Below, one piece after another: positions 30,930 to 40,171 of a stretch of 64,000 nt of DNA. The notes below the pieces were generated by a model. It was not told the DNA's origin, did no database searches, and saw only the letters and a program-made list of their open reading frames with translations. Origin of the DNA: Mesorhizobium sp. AR02 (GTDB lineage Bacteria; Pseudomonadota; Alphaproteobacteria; Rhizobiales; Rhizobiaceae); the NCBI RefSeq assembly GCF_024746835.1, contig NZ_CP080531.1, forward strand, positions 2,604,001 through 2,668,000, written 5' to 3'. The position numbers and the translations under genes are program-made. The first letter of the stretch is position 1. Each line of letters begins with the position of its first letter.

Positions 30930-31625
30930 ATGGTGGCGCGGGTTCGCACGGTTGCTTTCCAAGGCATCGAGGCCGTGCCGGTCGACGTGCAGGTGATGAT
31001 CGCGCCCGGCAAGGTCAACATGCATATCGTCGGCCTGGCCGACAAGGCGGTGGCCGAAAGCCGCGAGCGGGTACAGGCCGCACTCCATGCCTCTGGCCTG
31101 TCGATGCCGTCGAAAAAGGTCACGGTCAATCTGGCGCCCGCCGACCTGCCCAAGGAGGGCAGCCATTACGATTTGCCGATCGCGCTTGGCCTGATGGCCG
31201 CCCTTGGCGCCATTCCGGGTGACATGCTGGCCGGCTATGTTGTGCTGGGCGAACTCTCGCTCGATGGCACGATTGCCGCGGTCGCCGGCGCCTTGCCGGC
31301 GGCGATCGGCGCCAATGCGGAGGGCAAGGGCCTGATCTGTCCGTTCGCCTGTGGGCCGGAAGCGGCCTGGGCCGGCAAGGATTTCGACATATTGGCGCCG
31401 CGCAGCCTGATTGCCATCGCCAACCATTTCCGTGGCACGCAGGTGCTGTCGCGGCCGGAGGCCGGCATCCACGCCGCGGCGCGCGACCTGCCCGACCTTG
31501 CCGACATCAAGGGCCAGGAGACGGCCAAGCGAGCGCTGGAAGTGGCGGCGGCCGGCGGCCACAATCTCTTAACATTGTGGCTAATTAAACGGCGCGGCGA
31601 GATCGCGGCCCAAAAGGTCCGCTAA
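30930..31625 (+). pseudogene. comM: comM (YifB-type ATPase), 5' fragment interrupted by an island
   Basis: Codons 1 to about 214 of a Mg-chelatase-like AAA+ ATPase (ComM/YifB; in naturally competent bacteria a helicase that aids branch migration). Intact here are the N-terminal domain (VRTVAFQGIEAVPVDVQV, VGLADKAVAESRERV, NLAPADLPKEGSHYDLPIA) and the linker [22 protein letters not shown], at which similarity stops. The frame then runs about 18 codons into island DNA to a stop at 31623. The lost part resumes at 50,067, so the ATPase is split just before Walker A. An isolated N-terminal fragment would lack ATP binding. Confidence 0.93.
31559..31594 (+). other. attL: left junction of the comM island
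   Basis: comM sequence ends at CCACAATCTCTT (TT at 31569-31570) and island sequence starts with AACATTGTGGCTAATTAAAC. Joined to the right junction it restores the comM codon row G-H-N-L-L-M-V-G-P-P exactly and, for the island, an inverted-repeat attP. Confidence 0.85.
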
Positions 31626-32488
31626 GCGCCATTTGCAGGCGCGTTTCCCAACTCGGCCAGGATGAGGTCTTCAACGCGCCGAACCAGAGCGCCAGCCTGG
31701 TCGCCCTGGCTCAGGAGATAAAGGGGAACCGCTTCAAGCTCCGGCAAGTGGGCATTGCCGATCAGTTCGACCAACCCTGTCGGCGCAGTCCCTACCGCCA
31801 TCGATGTGATCGCAACACCCGCCTGCACTGCAGCGAGAATCCCGGCCTGGCTACTGCTTTGCACCGCGACCCGCCAAGTGCGTTGCGATGCCTCCAGCGC
31901 CGTGATCATCGTGCGGCGGAAGACGCAGCCCTCCGGATAGACGGCGAGGGGAATTGTGCCATTGGCTTCCGGCTGGAAATCCGCACTGAGAACCCAATTC
32001 AATCGGGTCATGATCTGTTGTCGAGCGGATGTCGGCCTCGCCGCCAAAGTCACCAGCGCTATGTCGATCTCCTGTCGTTGCAAAGCGGCCGCCAGTTTCG
32101 CACTGAGATCGCAAACGATTTCGAACTCGGTCTCGGCCATTCGATCACGCATATTAGCGATCACCCGGGACAGGAAGCTGAACGCGTAGTCGTCGGGCAT
32201 GCCGATGCGGACCTTGGTGCGCGGCCTCTGGCTGCGTGTGGTCGATATCATTTCGTCATAGGCGGCCAGCACGCTCAAAGCCTTGGCATAGAGCTCGCTG
32301 CCCTTCGATGTCGGCTCGATCCGGTGGTGGTGCCTGATGAACAGCGGCCCACCAACCTCGGTTTCCAATATCTTCAGCCGCATGCTCATGGCGGCCTGTG
32401 TGCAAGCGAGCTTCTCAGCCGCACGCGATAACGAGCCGCGTTCGTATATGGCGACGAAACTTCTAAGCAGGCGAACTTCGATATCCAT
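31622..32488 (-). CDS. LysR-family transcriptional regulator
   Basis: 288 residues. The N-terminal helix-turn-helix is canonical (VRLLRSFVAIYERGSLSRAA, then CTQAAMSMRLKILE), followed by a periplasmic-binding-like effector domain starting near KVRIGMPDDYAFSFLS. Start at MDIEVRLLRSF, which matches the family; the frame continues far upstream over the divergent gene and is not coding there. It is divergent from a dehydrogenase gene 100 bases away, the classic LysR layout, so it probably activates that gene. Its stop overlaps the stop of the comM fragment. Confidence 0.88.
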   Translation of the reverse strand: MDIEVRLLRSFVAIYERGSLSRAAEKLACTQAAMSMRLKILETEVGGPLFIRHHHRIEPTSKGSELYAKALSVLAAYDEMISTTRSQRPRTKVRIGMPDDYAFSFLSRVIANMRDRMAETEFEIVCDLSAKLAAALQRQEIDIALVTLAARPTSARQQIMTRLNWVLSADFQPEANGTIPLAVYPEGCVFRRTMITALEASQRTWRVAVQSSSQAGILAAVQAGVAITSMAVGTAPTGLVELIGNAHLPELEAVPLYLLSQGDQAGALVRRVEDLILAELGNAPANGA

Positions 32489-32588
32489 TGCAGGATAAGC
32501 ATGCCTTATCCCGCGGATAAGGACAATTTGCTTGTCAAACGTAAGCCGCCTTGTGAGCATTGTCGTGGTCAAGGGAGACAATTGCATC

Positions 32589-33539
32589 ATGATCGTTGGT
32601 TTTATCGGCCTTGGGACGATGGGGCGAAATGCGGCGCTGAATGTGCGCCGAGCCGGTTTTGACATGGTCGTCCATGACATTCGCCCGGAGTCGATGGACG
32701 CGCTTGCCGCCGTCGGCGCAAGTCGGGCTGCGAGCCCGGCCGAGGTACTCGACCGCAGTGATGTCGTGGTGACAATGGTGTTTGGCCCGAAAGAAATCCA
32801 ACAGGTGGTCAGAGGCGAAAACGGGCTTTTGACGACCTCCTGTGCAGGCAAATACTGGATCGACATGACAACCAGCAGCCCGAAGCTGATGCGTGCCTTG
32901 GCGGGCGAATTCCAGGCGAAAGGTGGCGGACCTGTCGATGCGCCGGTTACCGGATCTGTGGATGCCGCGATCCGGGGCGACATGCCGATGTTCGTCGGCG
33001 GCACTGATGGCGATGTCGAGGCGGTGCGCCCCGTGATCGAAGCCATGGGTGAACTTCGGCGCGTCGGCCGCTACGGCAATGGTTACGTCGCCAAGCTCGT
33101 CAACAACCAGCTTTGGAAAATCCATGCCGCTGCCATTGGCGAGGCGATGGTGACTGCCAAACTCGCCGGGCTGGAGCCGGAGATCTGGTGGCAGGTCATG
33201 AAAGGCGGGGCAGCGGATAGTTTCGTGCTCCAGCACGACGTTCCATCCATCTTCGCTGGCCATTACGATCCCTCGTTTCCCATCGCGCTCTGCCTGAAGG
33301 ACCTCGGTCTGATCGAAGAGTTGATGGCGGAGACTGGCACACGAAACGAACTTACCCGCGCTACCCATGATCGTTTCAAATTGGCGGGCGAACGCTACGG
33401 CACCAGCGCTGGCGAAATGACGGTCTGCAAGGTCATTGAGGATGATGCCAACGTGGCTCTGAGGGTTGCAGGCGACTGGGTTGCTCCTTGGGATGTAGTC
33501 CATCCAGAGAGCCGGGTGGGCCGCTCGTGCGCCAATTAA
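32589..33539 (+). CDS. NAD(P)-dependent beta-hydroxyacid dehydrogenase (3-hydroxyisobutyrate dehydrogenase family)
   Basis: 316 residues. N-terminal Rossmann motif VGFIGLGTMGRNAALNVRRAG, substrate-binding VDAPVTGSVDAAIRGDMPMFVGG and the catalytic Lys in GYVAKLVNNQLW. It would oxidise a beta-hydroxyacid such as 3-hydroxyisobutyrate or tartronate semialdehyde; the exact substrate is not predictable. Divergent from the LysR gene, together forming a metabolic cargo module between the outer att site and the internal att copy. Start at MIVGFIGLG; a GGGAG lies 11 bases ahead. Confidence 0.85.
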   Translation: MIVGFIGLGTMGRNAALNVRRAGFDMVVHDIRPESMDALAAVGASRAASPAEVLDRSDVVVTMVFGPKEIQQVVRGENGLLTTSCAGKYWIDMTTSSPKLMRALAGEFQAKGGGPVDAPVTGSVDAAIRGDMPMFVGGTDGDVEAVRPVIEAMGELRRVGRYGNGYVAKLVNNQLWKIHAAAIGEAMVTAKLAGLEPEIWWQVMKGGAADSFVLQHDVPSIFAGHYDPSFPIALCLKDLGLIEELMAETGTRNELTRATHDRFKLAGERYGTSAGEMTVCKVIEDDANVALRVAGDWVAPWDVVHPESRVGRSCAN

Positions 33540-33635
33540 GCGGTATCGAGCGATCGCGTTCCGAAGCGTCCGCTTTGCGCCTCAAATCAAGCCGTTGCCC
33601 TCGTTGCTGATGAGACCCAAGAGCTGCAAGTTGCA

Positions 33636-34094
33636 TTAGGCGGCCGGCGCGAGATCAAAGCCGCCTTCATCAAACACCTCCAGTTGCGCTGGCCTTGGCA
33701 GTGACCCGTCGCCGTTCAGGCGAGCGAGAAGATGGGCCACGGCGAGCACCATCTCGGCGGCGTCATAGGGTTTGGGCATCGACGCGATTGCGACGGTCTT
33801 TGCCGAGCTAGCCCGGCTGACCTGGCCGCTGATCAGCAAGACCGGTATCCCGAGAGCTTTCAGATGCTCGGAGAGTTTGATGCCATCGTCACGCCCGGCG
33901 AGCCGGATGTTAACTAACGCCAGATTGGGCTTCTCGGCCCTGGCGACTTCAAGCGCCTCGGCGTTACGGTCCGTCAGGTTGAGGACCTTATATCCTGCAT
34001 CCTGCAGTTCGTCCCGCAGGACCGTTGCTACAAGCGCTTCGTCCTCGACAATCATCAGGGTCTCGGTCGTATTGCTGTTTTGCGCTGCCGTCAT
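33636..34094 (-). CDS. Stand-alone receiver-domain protein lacking the phospho-acceptor Asp
   Basis: 152 residues, a single response-regulator receiver domain without output domain. The acidic pair is present (IVEDEAL) and the conserved Lys is present (ASMPKPYDAAE), but the phospho-acceptor position reads Asn in LALVNIRLAG (residue 62, codon AAC), where relatives have Asp. Thus ordinary phosphorylation is not expected. Start ATG at 34094 has AGAGGA at 6 bases; another ATG two codons earlier lacks spacing. It follows the histidine kinase gene by 17 bases on the same strand and is probably cotranscribed. Confidence 0.85.
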   Translation of the reverse strand: MTAAQNSNTTETLMIVEDEALVATVLRDELQDAGYKVLNLTDRNAEALEVARAEKPNLALVNIRLAGRDDGIKLSEHLKALGIPVLLISGQVSRASSAKTVAIASMPKPYDAAEMVLAVAHLLARLNGDGSLPRPAQLEVFDEGGFDLAPAA

Positions 34095-34111
34095 GATCAT
34101 TCCTCTGTTTG

Positions 34112-35212
34112 TCAGCTGCAGATCGCGACTGACGCCGGACGCACCGCTGCACGCGGCTCGCCCGCCGCTTCGGGCTCGCCTCCCACCAAGGCGACCTGGG
34201 TATGCGTGATGGAAACCTGGGTTCCCGGGTGCTCGGGAGTTATCTCGACCAAAGCACGCAACTGTCGGGCCAGCGCCGCGACGATGCTCGTACCCAGGCC
34301 GGTCCGCACCGGCACGGTCGGCGGCATGCCGACGCCGTCGTCGCGCACGCACAGGATCCAGTTCGGCCCGTGGAAATTATAGTCGATGGTTATCTTTCCT
34401 GGTCGTCCATCGGGAAAGGCGTGCTTGAGCGCGTTGATCACGAGTTCCGTGACGATCAGGCCCAGGCTCACCGACACCCTGGCCTCGACCACACCGTCTC
34501 CACCTTCGACAATAAGTGAAATCTGATCGACGTCGCCGATCATCGAAGCCGAGATGCTTTCACAGAGCTGGGTGAAATAGGCGTGCACTTCGATGTCGCC
34601 GTCTCTCGAGGTGGACAGCAACCGTTCAAGCGCGGCCACGGACATCACCCGATGATGGGCATTCTCGAGATGGCCGCGCGTCTCCTCCGACGTGGTGGTT
34701 CGCGCGTTGCCTAGCAAAACGCTGGCGATGATCTGCAGACTATTGGCGACCCGGTGGCGAACCTCCTGCAACAGGACGCGATTTTCGCGGGCGGCCTCTT
34801 CCTTCAGCGTCGTATCGGCCCGCGCGTGCGTGACATCTGAAACGGCGACAAGGATGCGCGTTTGCTCCAGATCCAGATAGTCCAGCCGTCTGGCCTGGAC
34901 GATCAGATGCTGAACTGGCCGCTGCAGCCGTTGGAGATTGATATCATGGGCGTCAGCCGAACCGTCCCCCGCCAGTGTCGTTGTCATCAAGGATCGCAGT
35001 TGGAGGTTATCCCATTTGCCGTCATCCAAAGTGTAAAGCGGTTGGCCGGTCAGCTGCGCCGCGTCTGCGCCGAAAACCGAGCAAAAAGACGTGCTCGCCG
35101 CGATGATGGTGAGCTCACCGTCTAGAAGCAACAGCGGTGCTGGCGAGGACGTGACGATAGCTAAGGTCAGGCTGAGCGCTACGTCTTCGGGACTATGTTT
35201 TTTGGCAGACAT
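34112..35212 (-). CDS. HWE/HisKA_2-type sensor histidine kinase with PAS-like domain
   Basis: About 366 residues, no transmembrane segment. An N-terminal PAS-like domain (PAPLLLLDGELTIIAASTSF to TRILVAVSDVTHARAD) precedes the HisKA_2 dimerisation helix with the phospho-acceptor His in LLQEVRHRVANSLQ (about residue 153). The ATPase domain shows N-box LIVTELVINALKHAFP, G1 CVRDDGVGMPP and G2 GLGTSIVAAL. This kinase class is frequent in Rhizobiales, often in light, stress or general stress signalling. Upstream of the receiver-domain gene; signal unknown. Start at MSAKKHSPED chosen over an upstream start in poorly conserved sequence. Confidence 0.85.
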   Translation of the reverse strand: MSAKKHSPEDVALSLTLAIVTSSPAPLLLLDGELTIIAASTSFCSVFGADAAQLTGQPLYTLDDGKWDNLQLRSLMTTTLAGDGSADAHDINLQRLQRPVQHLIVQARRLDYLDLEQTRILVAVSDVTHARADTTLKEEAARENRVLLQEVRHRVANSLQIIASVLLGNARTTTSEETRGHLENAHHRVMSVAALERLLSTSRDGDIEVHAYFTQLCESISASMIGDVDQISLIVEGGDGVVEARVSVSLGLIVTELVINALKHAFPDGRPGKITIDYNFHGPNWILCVRDDGVGMPPTVPVRTGLGTSIVAALARQLRALVEITPEHPGTQVSITHTQVALVGGEPEAAGEPRAAVRPASVAICS

Positions 35213-35477
35213 GAACAGCCTTCGGAAAACCGGAAGGCTCGCGGAGCGAAAGCCAGGGGCCGGGGGGTCGCGAGCGTCAGAACGTGCGTTGGTCGACACC
35301 CTTGGAAGCGCTCACGTAAATCCATAACGGATGAGGGCGTGCAAAGTTGCGCCAATGAAACAATGTTTATGTGAGCGTATCAGACATGGCTTCCTAAAAG
35401 CCGCCCGTCCTTTGTCGGCCAGAAACGGACCTCTAGCCGGCTGCTATACCGCTGCACGAAGGGCGTGGAGCCGGCAG

Positions 35478-35513
35478 CCACCACAACCTGACATTGTGGC
35501 TAATTAAACGGCG
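35478..35513 (+). other. Internal copy of the attL arm
   Basis: ACATTGTGGCTAATTAAACG and three further bases (35491-35513) are identical to the arm at 31572-31594. It is preceded by GCCACCACAACCTG, a comM-like half, and is followed 6 bases later by the recombinase stop codon. The core dinucleotide here would be CT, not TT. It marks the edge of an element that preceded or followed the outer one. The rest of 35,213-35,518 shows no gene. Confidence 0.75.
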
Positions 35514-35518
35514 GGCTC

Positions 35519-37156
35519 TTAGGGATCGTTAGACGTTAGACGCTTCAGCGCCGCCTTTACGATCGCGCCCTGATCGGAGTGATAGCCAACTTGAGCGTAG
35601 GCCGCCTTCAGGCCGCCGAGCCGACGGCGGAAGAACTGGCTGGTCGGTATGGTAGGATCTGCATCAATGACATCTATCGACAGGTGGCCGTGCTGATCCA
35701 TCAATCGTCGCAGGTGATCCAGAAGCTGTTCATCCGTGATGCGGCTGCCGTCTTGGTTGAAGCGGATTGACGCTTTATTGGCACCCTTGTCATGCCGCTC
35801 ACGCTGATTTCGTAATGAAGCTGCACGGCGGCTGGTCATATTCACTTCGCCAAAACCTGCCAAGTGACACGCGTTGGCAAGACCGCCGAACCTCCGAATA
35901 AAATATCTGGCAGTGGGCGAATGGACATCCTTGTTGATGATCGCCGGCGTCAGGTGCCCATGCTCGGCGTAGATGCGACGCAGTTCGTTGAGAAGATCCT
36001 CGTTGGTGTAGGGTTTGCCGTCGGCGTTTAGTTTCCATCGGGTCGGCATTTCATAGCCGACTGACAGATAAGCCGCGTACAGGCTCCCGTAGCGTTTCCG
36101 CAATGCCTGAGGCAGAGGCAGGTACGGACAATCATGCACGAGTGAATATGTCAGGCGCCCGTGCTGTACATAAAGCCGAGTAAGACGTTCATGGAGGTCT
36201 TGGTCACTCAGGCGCACCCTGGTGATCTCTTTCAGCCGACGCGCCGCAGCTTTAAATAGTTTTATAGGAATGATGGGCTCCATCATTTCAGAACGCGACC
36301 ACGTCTCGGGCAGAGTCTTGAAAGGTCGGCCCAAATTGTTGAGCTGCCGGCCGAAGACGTAGCGGCCGATGTAGATTTCGTTTCTCAGGAGGTTACGGAT
36401 GGTGCCCAGTGACCAATCGCCACCGTGGGTGGATGTGCGCCCCTCTGACGCCAGCGCTTTTTCGATCTCGGCAAGGCGCATTTTTTGATCGACGAACATT
36501 TGGAAGATTCGACGCACAAGATCCGTCTCCTCCTTCGGCCCATGGGTCAGAATGACCCGATCGGTGATGATCGCTTTGCGTTCGCCCGGCTCCAGTATCA
36601 TACGGCGAGTGCCGCCCTCGTCGACCAGCTGCCGCCTGGTTCCGTAAGGAGGATCGCCGCCTTGCCTAAAGCCAAGCCGCGCCTGTTGGCGTTGCGCGCG
36701 CGATACCTTTCTTGAAAGCTCCCGGCTGTATTCTGCCGCCATGACGCGCTTTATCTGCTTGACGATCGCGGACGTCGCGCTGCCATCGTTTTCAAAGGCC
36801 TCGGCACAATAGGCGACCGAAACGCCAGCCTCTCGGCACAGAAACTCGTAGTGGGCTGACTGATCCACGTCCTGGAATCGCCCCCAACGGCTGATGTCCA
36901 GAACAAGAACAACCGTATAGGGCGCCTTGCCGCCCATCACGTCGCTGAGCAGTTGTTTGAGGGCCGCTCGTCCCCGCAGTGACAGGGCGCTTCGTCCCGC
37001 ATCCTTGTAGGTTTCCACGATCTGATAGCCACGGGATTTGGCGTAGGCCGCAATTCCTGCGCTCTGATTGTCGAGGGAATAACGTTGGTGTTCGGTGGAC
37101 ATGCGTAGGTATTGCGCAGCCGGAATTGACCCGGTGCGTGCGACTGGCAGTTTCAA
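35519..37156 (-). CDS. Large serine recombinase with C-terminal homing-endonuclease-associated repeats
   Basis: 545 residues. N-terminal catalytic domain with AAQYLRMSTEHQRYSLDNQ (nucleophile Ser about residue 20) and LVLDISRWGRFQDVDQSAHY, then a recombinase DNA-binding domain (GGDPPYGTRRQL, WSLGTIRNLLRNEIYIGRYVFG). Where large serine integrases normally have a zinc ribbon and coiled coil, this protein has three repeats of about 55-65 residues (near 340-390, 400-455 and 475-530), each ending like RRFGGLANACHLAGF or RRLGGLKAAYAQVGY and carrying YAEHGHLTPAII; these look like the homing-endonuclease-associated (HNH_repeat) module. Its stop lies 6 bases from the internal att arm, so it likely acts there. 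Confidence 0.85.
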   Translation of the reverse strand: MKLPVARTGSIPAAQYLRMSTEHQRYSLDNQSAGIAAYAKSRGYQIVETYKDAGRSALSLRGRAALKQLLSDVMGGKAPYTVVLVLDISRWGRFQDVDQSAHYEFLCREAGVSVAYCAEAFENDGSATSAIVKQIKRVMAAEYSRELSRKVSRAQRQQARLGFRQGGDPPYGTRRQLVDEGGTRRMILEPGERKAIITDRVILTHGPKEETDLVRRIFQMFVDQKMRLAEIEKALASEGRTSTHGGDWSLGTIRNLLRNEIYIGRYVFGRQLNNLGRPFKTLPETWSRSEMMEPIIPIKLFKAAARRLKEITRVRLSDQDLHERLTRLYVQHGRLTYSLVHDCPYLPLPQALRKRYGSLYAAYLSVGYEMPTRWKLNADGKPYTNEDLLNELRRIYAEHGHLTPAIINKDVHSPTARYFIRRFGGLANACHLAGFGEVNMTSRRAASLRNQRERHDKGANKASIRFNQDGSRITDEQLLDHLRRLMDQHGHLSIDVIDADPTIPTSQFFRRRLGGLKAAYAQVGYHSDQGAIVKAALKRLTSNDP

Positions 37157-37432
37157 AGCTACTTTTCCTCGGGAGTCGGCGGCGTAAGATCTGCCTCGGG
37201 GAGTAACCGAAGCATGGCAACAGTCAAGGGACAGACTTCCGCCCCGGCGAAGCCGATATTTTCACGGAGCGCGACCGCCATATGGCAGAACGTCCTTGGG
37301 AACCTCCCCCTGCGCATTCAGGCCGTATGTATGTGGGACAGCCGGTGGAGGATTCACGCTAAGATTGTGGCTCGGCGCATAAAGCTCGTGGCCCAAATGA
37401 GCCCCTGCCACATCGATCGACTCAGCCGAATT
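37157..37432. other. Intergenic stretch upstream of the serine recombinase
   Basis: An open frame on the plus strand (37214-37489) runs through it and into the next gene's 3' end, but it has no ribosome site, no motif and convergent overlap; I do not call it. The recombinase promoter is presumably here. Confidence 0.4.
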
Positions 37433-40171
37433 TCAGGTGAGGAATGCGGCCACGCTGGCTGGGGTATAGCCGGCTTCGTCTTCCTGTAGGTCTGCCACTA
37501 GGTCGGCAAGCTTCGAGTGCCGGCCCGCCTCGACAAGCCCCTGGAAATGGGCAGCGAGCGTGCTCGAGCGTTTGATCAGAACGCGATACCTGCCCAGGAA
37601 AACATAAGGTTTGCTTTTGGGCGTGACGAAGTCACGCAGATATATCGCGCCAGTCCAACGCCCCTGCACCTCCACCAAAACCTGCGCTGGCCGCGATACA
37701 TCCACCCTCTCAAGCTGAACGACCTGAATGGCAAGCGGGCCAAACGGCTTAACTTGTGCGAAGGTCACGGTACTATCGGGATCGGCATCGAAGAGCCACG
37801 AAGCTGAACGGTCTTGCTCCATAACGAAGCTGATCCCAACAGCGTTGGTCATGATTTTTTGCACGAGACGGGCACCTGGCTCGCCTTCGGTTTCGTGCAT
37901 GACCATGCCGTTAGGCGTTTGGGCATAGAGGTGCTGCTGCGTGAAGCAGACTATGCCGGTCAGCGTTTGGAGTTCGTCGGCCCTGACATGAATCGGATCG
38001 CCGCCACGGAGTGGGTAGAGCTTGAAGGGTGCAAGGTCTGGGAAGCGACGTACGGCCTCAAAGAGTTCGTCCTTCGTGAAGGAGTCATAGACATTCCCGC
38101 CATGCATCGCGGCCTGACGCCGTAGCTCCGCTATCGTTCCGAGGTCCTGGCCGTTGGTGTGCTGCAGGAAGGCGCGATAGCCATCGTGGACAAGGTTAGT
38201 GACATCTTTGGCAAACTCCGCGGACGTCGAGTTCTCGATGAGTTGGCGACGATCGAGTGAAAAGGCAATGCCATCCGGGGTAGTGCGATTAGCGAGGTAG
38301 GCGCCGACGCGATCCAAATCGAAACAAAGGTGCGTAGTGCGCAATGGCGCTCCGAACCCGCAGATGCTGGTGCGCGAATGTCGCAGCCCAGGCAACGCAT
38401 TCATCAACGATTGACGATCATTGAGGAGGAAGGTCGGCTTGCCGTTGACTATCCGGTAAGCGATGAGAAGCGAGAGGTCGGTTTTGCCTTTGCTGTCGCG
38501 CCAAGGGAAGAGTCGGATGCCGTGCTCGTCGATAATCTTGCCGCGACTGCCAAGCACAGCCTCATCGGGGACATCGGGCACGACGTTGGGAATGGCTATT
38601 TCCTCATCATCCGTTCGGAAGGTCACCGGGATTTCAGAACAGAGAATTTGTGCTCGGGCGCCGGTAAAGACGTCGTCGATGATGATGTCTTCGCGAAGCT
38701 GGATTCGCACCGTGGTTCCGCATGGCCGTGTGATCGGGCGGAAGACGGTGTATTCCTTGAGGTGGTCGAGGGAGACATCAAAAGCCGTTCCAACGGCTGC
38801 CTCCGCCGCTTTGGGGTCGCCGCGATAGGGTTCGAAGGAAGCCGTCTCGACGTGCGCGATCTGCGCAAGAGTAAAGACGGACCAGAAGCCGACGCCGAAG
38901 CGGGCGATGGGCGCGTACCCGGCGCTGGTGTAGCCCGGCTCGGCCGACCGGCTGCTGCCAACGGTGAGAAGGTTGTTGAGGATGACGCGCTCGGTCATGC
39001 CGCAGCCGTTGTCGACGACCACGATCTCGCGATGTTTGCGATCGAAGGTCACGGAGACCCGGGGCTCATAGACGTCGGCTTGGCTCGAATGGTGTCTCCG
39101 ATATCGGCAAGCCTCGACGGCATTCTGAAGCAGTTCACGGATGGCGAGCCCACCGCTTTCTCGCCAGATTGCGTTTGAGGAGATGAGGTCGATGACGCTG
39201 CGCTTGTTGAGCCGCACGCCGAGACGTTCGAATCGGCCGTTGGGGAAGGCGAGGTTTCGGATGAAGGGTTCGGGTCGAATGCGAAGCCTCGGCGTGCTCA
39301 ATCGCCGCTCAAGATCGCAATAACCTCGTATCCAAGCCTCCATCTGGTCGAAAGTGAGATGGGCCAGGGCCAGCACCTCTTCCTCACTAAAGGTGCCCGA
39401 TACGATCACTCGACCGTCGGTGTCCACTGCGAGGCTGTCGCCGACACAGATGTGCTTCATATTCTCGAGATAGGAGATGCGGGCCTCCAAACTTGGATCC
39501 GTGGCAATAGCTGCCAGGACTCCGTCAACTACCCGCGTTTCGCTGAACTCCAGTGCGTCTGCTACGCACATTATGATGGCAAGCTGGCGAACGTCGATCG
39601 GCTTTTCCTCGGCCGCGTAGGACGGCGCAATTGTGGCCTCGAGCTCGCCGATCGAGAGGTTATGGGCGCGCATGATTTTGTCGAGAGCGTCCACGAGATT
39701 GATCGGCACTTGGAGGCGCGCCGCGTTCTCTTGGATATATGACCCACCGCGTTTCGAGTGCTCGCGCCGCAGGAACGATTGGAGCCGAGGATTGGTCTCC
39801 CAGTCAGGTCCTTCCGTAAGGCCGAGGGCTTTTAGCAACTGGTCGGCCTCGCCGGGGAACACCGTCATCCCTAAGTCGTGGGCGTAAGCGGCGAGGATGA
39901 TGAGGTAGATTTCGGCAGCGGTGAACGATTGTGGTTGAGTGTCATCGAGGCATCCGAGCGCGATAACCTGCTCGACCCGGCGCAGCACGCGAAAGCCGTG
40001 ATGGGCGTCGTGCCGTGTGTAATAGGGGAAGTGCTTGGCCGTGCTCGCCAACATCGGCGTGATCGCCTCGAGGAAAGTGATGGCGCGCTGGGCGTATGCA
40101 GCGTCGAGTTCGACAAGTCGCTGGTAGAGGCGTGTAGAACGAAGTTCCACCAAAGGCTCACGAATATCCAC
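37433..40171 (-). CDS. HD-domain and Hsp90-type (GHKL) ATPase fusion protein, candidate defence gene
   Basis: 912 residues. The N-terminal 290 residues are an HD-type metal phosphohydrolase-like domain: YYTRHDAHHGFRVLRR (His54, Asp55), AAYAHDLGMTVF (His98, Asp99) and CVADALEFS (Asp205). Next is a GHKL ATPase of the Hsp90/MutL kind: N-box IRELLQNAVEACRY (Glu346, Asn350), G1 VVDNGCGM, and LTVGSSRS. The final 350 residues have no recognised motif. The fusion resembles conflict-system proteins in which an Hsp90-like ATPase is joined to a nuclease or HD effector. Starts with GTG after GGGAG. Stand-alone gene; role in phage defence is inference from family and island context. Confidence 0.75.
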   Translation of the reverse strand: MDIREPLVELRSTRLYQRLVELDAAYAQRAITFLEAITPMLASTAKHFPYYTRHDAHHGFRVLRRVEQVIALGCLDDTQPQSFTAAEIYLIILAAYAHDLGMTVFPGEADQLLKALGLTEGPDWETNPRLQSFLRREHSKRGGSYIQENAARLQVPINLVDALDKIMRAHNLSIGELEATIAPSYAAEEKPIDVRQLAIIMCVADALEFSETRVVDGVLAAIATDPSLEARISYLENMKHICVGDSLAVDTDGRVIVSGTFSEEEVLALAHLTFDQMEAWIRGYCDLERRLSTPRLRIRPEPFIRNLAFPNGRFERLGVRLNKRSVIDLISSNAIWRESGGLAIRELLQNAVEACRYRRHHSSQADVYEPRVSVTFDRKHREIVVVDNGCGMTERVILNNLLTVGSSRSAEPGYTSAGYAPIARFGVGFWSVFTLAQIAHVETASFEPYRGDPKAAEAAVGTAFDVSLDHLKEYTVFRPITRPCGTTVRIQLREDIIIDDVFTGARAQILCSEIPVTFRTDDEEIAIPNVVPDVPDEAVLGSRGKIIDEHGIRLFPWRDSKGKTDLSLLIAYRIVNGKPTFLLNDRQSLMNALPGLRHSRTSICGFGAPLRTTHLCFDLDRVGAYLANRTTPDGIAFSLDRRQLIENSTSAEFAKDVTNLVHDGYRAFLQHTNGQDLGTIAELRRQAAMHGGNVYDSFTKDELFEAVRRFPDLAPFKLYPLRGGDPIHVRADELQTLTGIVCFTQQHLYAQTPNGMVMHETEGEPGARLVQKIMTNAVGISFVMEQDRSASWLFDADPDSTVTFAQVKPFGPLAIQVVQLERVDVSRPAQVLVEVQGRWTGAIYLRDFVTPKSKPYVFLGRYRVLIKRSSTLAAHFQGLVEAGRHSKLADLVADLQEDEAGYTPASVAAFLT

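Noticed and set aside
37214..37489. A 91-residue plus-strand frame between the recombinase and the HD-Hsp90 gene.
   Set aside because: No ribosome site or motif, and it overlaps the convergent gene's end.
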